From: Pseudomonadota bacterium
GTDB taxonomy: Bacteria; Pseudomonadota; Alphaproteobacteria; Rhizobiales; Hyphomicrobiaceae
Length of the DNA: 10,431 nt
Direction: 5' to 3'
NCBI GenBank assembly: GCA_023392135.1
Contig: JAEVZQ010000453.1
Span: forward strand, 1 to 10,431
Part shown: positions 6,890 through 10,431 of the stretch, piece by piece
How positions within the stretch are numbered: the first letter of the stretch is position 1
How the letters are laid out: each line of letters begins with the position of its first letter
Made by a program: the position numbers and the translations under genes
Notes under the pieces: model-generated
Seen by the model: the letters and a program-made list of their open reading frames with translations, nothing else
Told to the model about the DNA's origin: nothing
The model's database searches: none

Positions 6890-6925
6890 TTGAATTTTTG
6901 CGCAGAAAGGTAACCGGCAGCTTCG

Positions 6926-8104
6926 CTACTTGTAAGGATCGGCCGCATCACGCAGGCCGTCTCCGAGGAAGTTGAAGGCAAGCACAACGAGAATGACCGG
7001 GATCGCCGGCGTGAGCAGCCAGGGATAGAGCGCCACGATATTTATGTTTTGTGCTTCGGTGAGCAGAACACCCCAGCTCGTAATCGGGGGACGCAGGCCC
7101 AGCCCGAGGAAGCTGAGCGCCGTCTCTCCAAGAATCATACTCGGGATCGCGAGTGTTGCACTTGCGATCAGGTGGCTCATGAACCCCGGTACGAGATGCC
7201 GCCCGATAATCCGAACCGGACTGGCACCCATCAGCTGCGCCGCGAGCACATAATCTTCCTCTCGCAATGAGAGCAGTTTGGATCGCACCGCTCGGGCAAG
7301 TCCGGTCCAGTCGATGAGCCCAAGGATCACGGTGATAGCGAAATAGACCACCATCGGGCTCCAGGTCACCGGCATGATGGCTGCAAGCGCCAGCCAAAGC
7401 GGAATCGTCGGCAGCGACTGCAGGACTTCGATGATCCGCTGAATAACGAGGTCGATACCACCGCCATAGTATCCTGCCAGTCCACCGAAGATGAGGCCGA
7501 GCTTGAAGCTGATCGCCACTCCAAGCAAGCCGATGGTTAAAGAGACGCGCGCGCCGTAAATTATCCGAGACAGGACGTCCCGCCCAAGCCGATCCGTTCC
7601 AAGCAGGAATAGGGTCCCGTCCTGTGCGGGGCAGATCAGGTGGACATCGCTCTCGAAGATACCCCAAAAGCTATAGGTATCACCACGGCAGAAAAAGCGG
7701 ATCGGCTGGACGACAGAATGGTCCGGTTCATACTGCCGCTTCAGCGTCTCCATGTTGAGGGAGTATTTCTGTCCATAAACGAACGGACCTGTGAACCGTC
7801 CTTCGTGAATAAGGTGAACGCGCTGCGGGGGCGCGTAAATGTGGTCGATGTGGCGCGACTGATAGTGATAGGGGGCCAGGAACTCACAGAGCAATATGCC
7901 GAGGTAAAGAACGCCGAGAAAGACGCCCGACACGACGGCGACACGATGCCGCTTGAACTTCCACCACATCAGGCGCCATTGCGAAGCGAGGTAAACATGC
8001 TCCTGCGCCGGGGAAAGCCGCTCGATAGACCTTGGATCGAACGGCTTCGGAGAGACGTAATGCTCCAGCGGCGATCCGGGTGACGGTAGAAGCCGGTTCG
8101 TCAT
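6926..8104 (-). CDS. Peptide/opine-type ABC transporter permease (DppC/OppC/YejE family) with long extracytoplasmic loop
   Basis: Second inner-membrane channel subunit of a family-5-type importer, 392 residues. A cytoplasmic N-terminus of about 50 residues (with SPAQEHVYLASQWRLMWWKF, 31-50) precedes membrane segment 1 (about 55-77). FLLGTDRLGRDVLSRIIYG (166-184), the hallmark DppC motif, opens the core domain. The EAA loop for ATPase docking is at 282-306 (DYVLAAQLMGAS...HLVP), and the C-terminus GDGLRDAADP (381-390) is typical. Between segment 1 and the GTDRLGRD motif are about 90 residues, more than I expect in E. coli DppC (whole protein about 300), so the external loop is enlarged. Its ATG overlaps the TGA of the DppB-type gene as ATGA (8104-8101), so the pair is co-translated. 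Substrate unknown; peptides, opines and related oligomers are all possible for this family. Confidence 0.93.
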   Translation of the reverse strand: MTNRLLPSPGSPLEHYVSPKPFDPRSIERLSPAQEHVYLASQWRLMWWKFKRHRVAVVSGVFLGVLYLGILLCEFLAPYHYQSRHIDHIYAPPQRVHLIHEGRFTGPFVYGQKYSLNMETLKRQYEPDHSVVQPIRFFCRGDTYSFWGIFESDVHLICPAQDGTLFLLGTDRLGRDVLSRIIYGARVSLTIGLLGVAISFKLGLIFGGLAGYYGGGIDLVIQRIIEVLQSLPTIPLWLALAAIMPVTWSPMVVYFAITVILGLIDWTGLARAVRSKLLSLREEDYVLAAQLMGASPVRIIGRHLVPGFMSHLIASATLAIPSMILGETALSFLGLGLRPPITSWGVLLTEAQNINIVALYPWLLTPAIPVILVVLAFNFLGDGLRDAADPYK

Positions 8105-9099
8105 CGTGTGCTCTTGCCCTGCAGCCGAATGCGCGGATCAAGAAAGGCCAGAGCGATGTCGGAAATCAGCACACCAATGACAGTCAGCAGCGCAAGAAAC
8201 ATCAGGAATGAGCCGGCAAGGTACATGTCCTGGCTCTGAAGGGCCTTGATGAGAAGGGGTCCGGTTGTCTCCAGAGATAGCACGATCGCGACGATCTCGG
8301 CGCCGGACACGATCTCGGGAAGGATCCCGCCGATACCCCCGACGAAGAAGTTGAGAGAGGAGCGGAGTGGATATTTCACCAGCGCCTTGAAAGGATGCAG
8401 CCCCTTGGCCTTGGCTGTTATCGTGTACTGCTTCTGGAGCTCATCGAGCAGGTTGGCCCGGATTTTCCGGATCATGCTGGCCGTGCCTGCCAATCCAATG
8501 ACGATCACCGGAATCCACATATGCTCCAGGATGGACTTGAACTTCGCTAAACTCATCGGCTGGCCAAGATATTCAGGCGCCATCAGGTGCCCGATGGAGG
8601 TCCCGAACCATACGTTGGCAAGATACATGAGGATCAGTGCCAGCAGGAAGTTCGGCACCGCAATCCCCATGAGACCCAGGAACGTCAGGCCGTAGTCGCC
8701 CCAGCTATACTGGTGCGTGGCCGAATAAATGCCGATCGGGAACGCAATGATCCAGGTCAGCAGGATCGTGGCGAAAGAAACCAGAACGGTCAGGAAAATG
8801 CGGCTGCCGACGAGATCGGAAACGGGCATCTGATACTCGAAGGAGTAGCCGAGATCTCCCTGCACAAGCCCGCCCAGCCAGATGAAGTAGCGTTCGACCG
8901 GGTGTTTATCGAAACCGTACTCCTGTTTGAGGAACTCGATCTTTGCCTTGTCGACCCCCTCTCCCTGGGCCTGCAGCTCGGCCATATAGCTTTCGAAATA
9001 GTCGCCGGGAGGAAGCTCCATGATCGTGAACACGAGCGCGCTGGTCAGCAGCAGCGTCGGGATCATGATCAGAATGCGGCGGATGATGTACAGTAGCAT
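8101..9099 (-). CDS. Peptide/opine-type ABC transporter permease (DppB/OppB/YejB family)
   Basis: First channel subunit of the family-5-type importer, 332 residues, the usual length. The N-terminus MLLYIIRRILIMIPTLLLTS (1-20) is the standard DppB first helix. The periplasmic part includes PPGDYFE (30-36) and the LVQGDLGYSF motif (78-87). Helices follow at about 101-125, 138-160, 195-212, 255-275 and 295-319. The EAA loop is at 221-246 (YTITAKAKGLHPFKALVKYPLR), and the C-terminus ISDIALAFLDPRIRL (312-326) fits the family. ATG 9099 lies 12 bases after the TAG of the binding-protein gene with only a weak GGG site, so translation is probably coupled. The downstream permease overlaps by four bases. 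The assignment is firm; the substrate cannot be told from this subunit. Confidence 0.95.
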   Translation of the reverse strand: MLLYIIRRILIMIPTLLLTSALVFTIMELPPGDYFESYMAELQAQGEGVDKAKIEFLKQEYGFDKHPVERYFIWLGGLVQGDLGYSFEYQMPVSDLVGSRIFLTVLVSFATILLTWIIAFPIGIYSATHQYSWGDYGLTFLGLMGIAVPNFLLALILMYLANVWFGTSIGHLMAPEYLGQPMSLAKFKSILEHMWIPVIVIGLAGTASMIRKIRANLLDELQKQYTITAKAKGLHPFKALVKYPLRSSLNFFVGGIGGILPEIVSGAEIVAIVLSLETTGPLLIKALQSQDMYLAGSFLMFLALLTVIGVLISDIALAFLDPRIRLQGKSTR

Positions 9100-9111
9100 G
9101 AATCGACCCGG

Positions 9112-10431
9112 CTATTCCGCGCTGTCGCAAAACCAGAACGTATCAGGCAGGTAGCGGCCGAAATAGCCGCCCGGGTCGAACGCCCATATCCCGTCTTCAG
9201 GCACATTGACGAGCCGCTTCGAAACGACGACCGGCTGCCGCGTTCCGTTAACCGTACCTATGGTGAATACCTGATCGGCGTGGATCTTCAGCATTTCATG
9301 CCATATGCGCGCCCGTTCCGCAGTCGAGTGGGATGTACGCCATTCCTGATAGAGCTCCAGCAGCCGACGCACCTCGGGCAGGTCGGGCGGCTCTCCGACT
9401 GCACCTTTCTCCTCATAATGCTGGCCCCATTTCGGCCACTGAAGCTGGGCCTGCCCGGTCGGCGCCAACTCCTGCGGGCTCATATCCGGCGTCGCCAACG
9501 CGTTATCGAGACCGGACCAGACGGACATCACCGTGCTCCCCGCATAAACGCGCTTGCGGAACAGGTCTCGCTGGGTCGGGCGGGTGTAAATCTTAATTCC
9601 AATTTTCAGCCAGTTGTCACGGATCAGCGCCAGAACGTCGGATTGCTCGGTGCTTTCGCCCGCCGTCTCGATGACCAGCTCAGCCCGCCGGCCCTCGGGC
9701 AGAAACCGGATGCCGTCCCAATCCCGCTTGGTCAGCCCCGCTTCAACGAGCAGTTTGCTTGCCTCGATGAGATCGAAGCGCGTCCAGGCCGTTTCGTATT
9801 CGGGTCTGTGGAGCGGGCTTTGCGGCAAGACAGTGTTAGCACTGACGCGTGCCAGCCCGTAAAAAATGGCCTGATTGATTTCCTTGCGATCGATTGCGAG
9901 CGATAGAGCACGGCGGACGCGCACATCCCGCCAGAGCTTTCGCCAGACCGGATCATCGGCGTTCAGGTTAGGCAGCAACGCCATCCGTGAACCCTCTCCG
10001 CGTCCCCAGAGATCGACGTTGAACCAACCGCGCTTTTCGGCGCTTTTCAAAAATGTGTAGTCATCAAAGCGGATGTACCGCGCCTGAAGGTCTGCCTCCC
10101 CGGTCGCCGTTTGGGCCGCGACGAGTGCACTCGAGCCGATATTGAGGATGACCTCGTCTGCATAGGGCAACTGCCGGCCCTGCATGTCAATGCGGTGGAA
10201 GTAGGGATTGCGTTCAAATACGAACCGCGTACTGGGGGGCGCTGTAACTAGACACCAAGCATCCAGGCATGGCAGATCGGGGTTTTGCGGGCGGTACATA
10301 CGTCCCATACGGTCATGCAGCGCGCTCCAACCCCTGACGCGAGCATCTTTCACCTTCAGCTCGAGCTCTGCCGGATCTGCATATTTGGCATGGAACTGCT
10401 TTAGGTAATGGCTCGGCGCGTAGATATACAG
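9112..10431 (-). CDS. Family-5 extracellular solute-binding protein (DppA/OppA-like), 5'-truncated by the window edge
   Basis: C-terminal 439 residues of the periplasmic receptor for the importer encoded downstream. The frame is open to base 10431; a GTG at 10353 could be taken as a start, but 26 in-frame codons before it already match the family (YAPSHYLKQFHAKY), so the gene extends past the window and its signal peptide is not visible. Family traits seen: FVFERNPYFHRID (70-82), LPYADEVILNI (88-98), GEADLQ (111-116), the hinge-region VRRALSLAIDRKEINQAIFYGLA (172-194), EASKLLVEAGL (223-233) and DNWLKIGIK (272-280). The C-terminus DTFWFCDSAE replaces the more usual Trp/Lys-rich end. Two cysteines (55 and 60) sit close together. 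The size suggests a large member of the family (about 600 residues or more if complete). The two permease genes follow directly. Ligand unknown; peptides, opines and sugar conjugates are candidates. Confidence 0.9.
   Translation of the reverse strand: MYIYAPSHYLKQFHAKYADPAELELKVKDARVRGWSALHDRMGRMYRPQNPDLPCLDAWCLVTAPPSTRFVFERNPYFHRIDMQGRQLPYADEVILNIGSSALVAAQTATGEADLQARYIRFDDYTFLKSAEKRGWFNVDLWGRGEGSRMALLPNLNADDPVWRKLWRDVRVRRALSLAIDRKEINQAIFYGLARVSANTVLPQSPLHRPEYETAWTRFDLIEASKLLVEAGLTKRDWDGIRFLPEGRRAELVIETAGESTEQSDVLALIRDNWLKIGIKIYTRPTQRDLFRKRVYAGSTVMSVWSGLDNALATPDMSPQELAPTGQAQLQWPKWGQHYEEKGAVGEPPDLPEVRRLLELYQEWRTSHSTAERARIWHEMLKIHADQVFTIGTVNGTRQPVVVSKRLVNVPEDGIWAFDPGGYFGRYLPDTFWFCDSAE

Noticed and set aside
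10351..10353. GTG as start of the solute-binding protein
   Set aside because: In-frame codons up to base 10431 encode residues that fit the family; a start here would leave a receptor without a signal peptide or most of its N-terminal lobe.

Overview
The window reads as chromosomal or replicon-borne DNA of an alphaproteobacterium, most likely Rhizobiales. I infer this from the high-GC codon use, the tightly packed ABC-transporter operons and the gene families present; no rRNA or other marker gene confirms it. All 10.4 kb is explained by eight protein genes in two converging units. I see no tRNA, rRNA, CRISPR array, insertion sequence or phage gene.

Left unit (+ strand, 1-3011): the 3' part of a polar amino-acid ABC permease, open at the window's left edge; its ATP-binding subunit; and a PLP enzyme that closely resembles 2,2-dialkylglycine decarboxylase (DgdA). 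Taken together these look like an uptake and breakdown module for an alpha,alpha-disubstituted amino acid such as 2-aminoisobutyrate, or for another amino acid handled by a close relative of that enzyme. The binding protein and the partner permease would lie to the left of the window.

Junction (3012-3115): the two units converge on about 100 bp that hold several nested inverted repeats, probably a two-way transcription stop.

Right unit (- strand, 10431 down to 3116): a family-5 solute-binding protein, cut by the right edge; a DppB-type permease; a DppC-type permease with an enlarged extracytoplasmic loop; then three glycosyltransferases. Of these, two belong to the MurG-like 'predicted glycosyl transferase' family (COG4671 type) and flank one GT4 (WcaL-like) enzyme. 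Genes are joined by 4-base stop/start overlaps (8101-8104, 4255-4258) or short gaps. The one larger gap (6750-6925) may hold a weak promoter, so the glycosyltransferases could be a sub-operon. No ATPase for the peptide-type importer is present in the window.

The most interesting feature is the union of a peptide/opine-type importer with three glycosyltransferases, which suggests a dedicated glycan or glycoconjugate pathway whose product and imported substrate cannot be read from the sequence.
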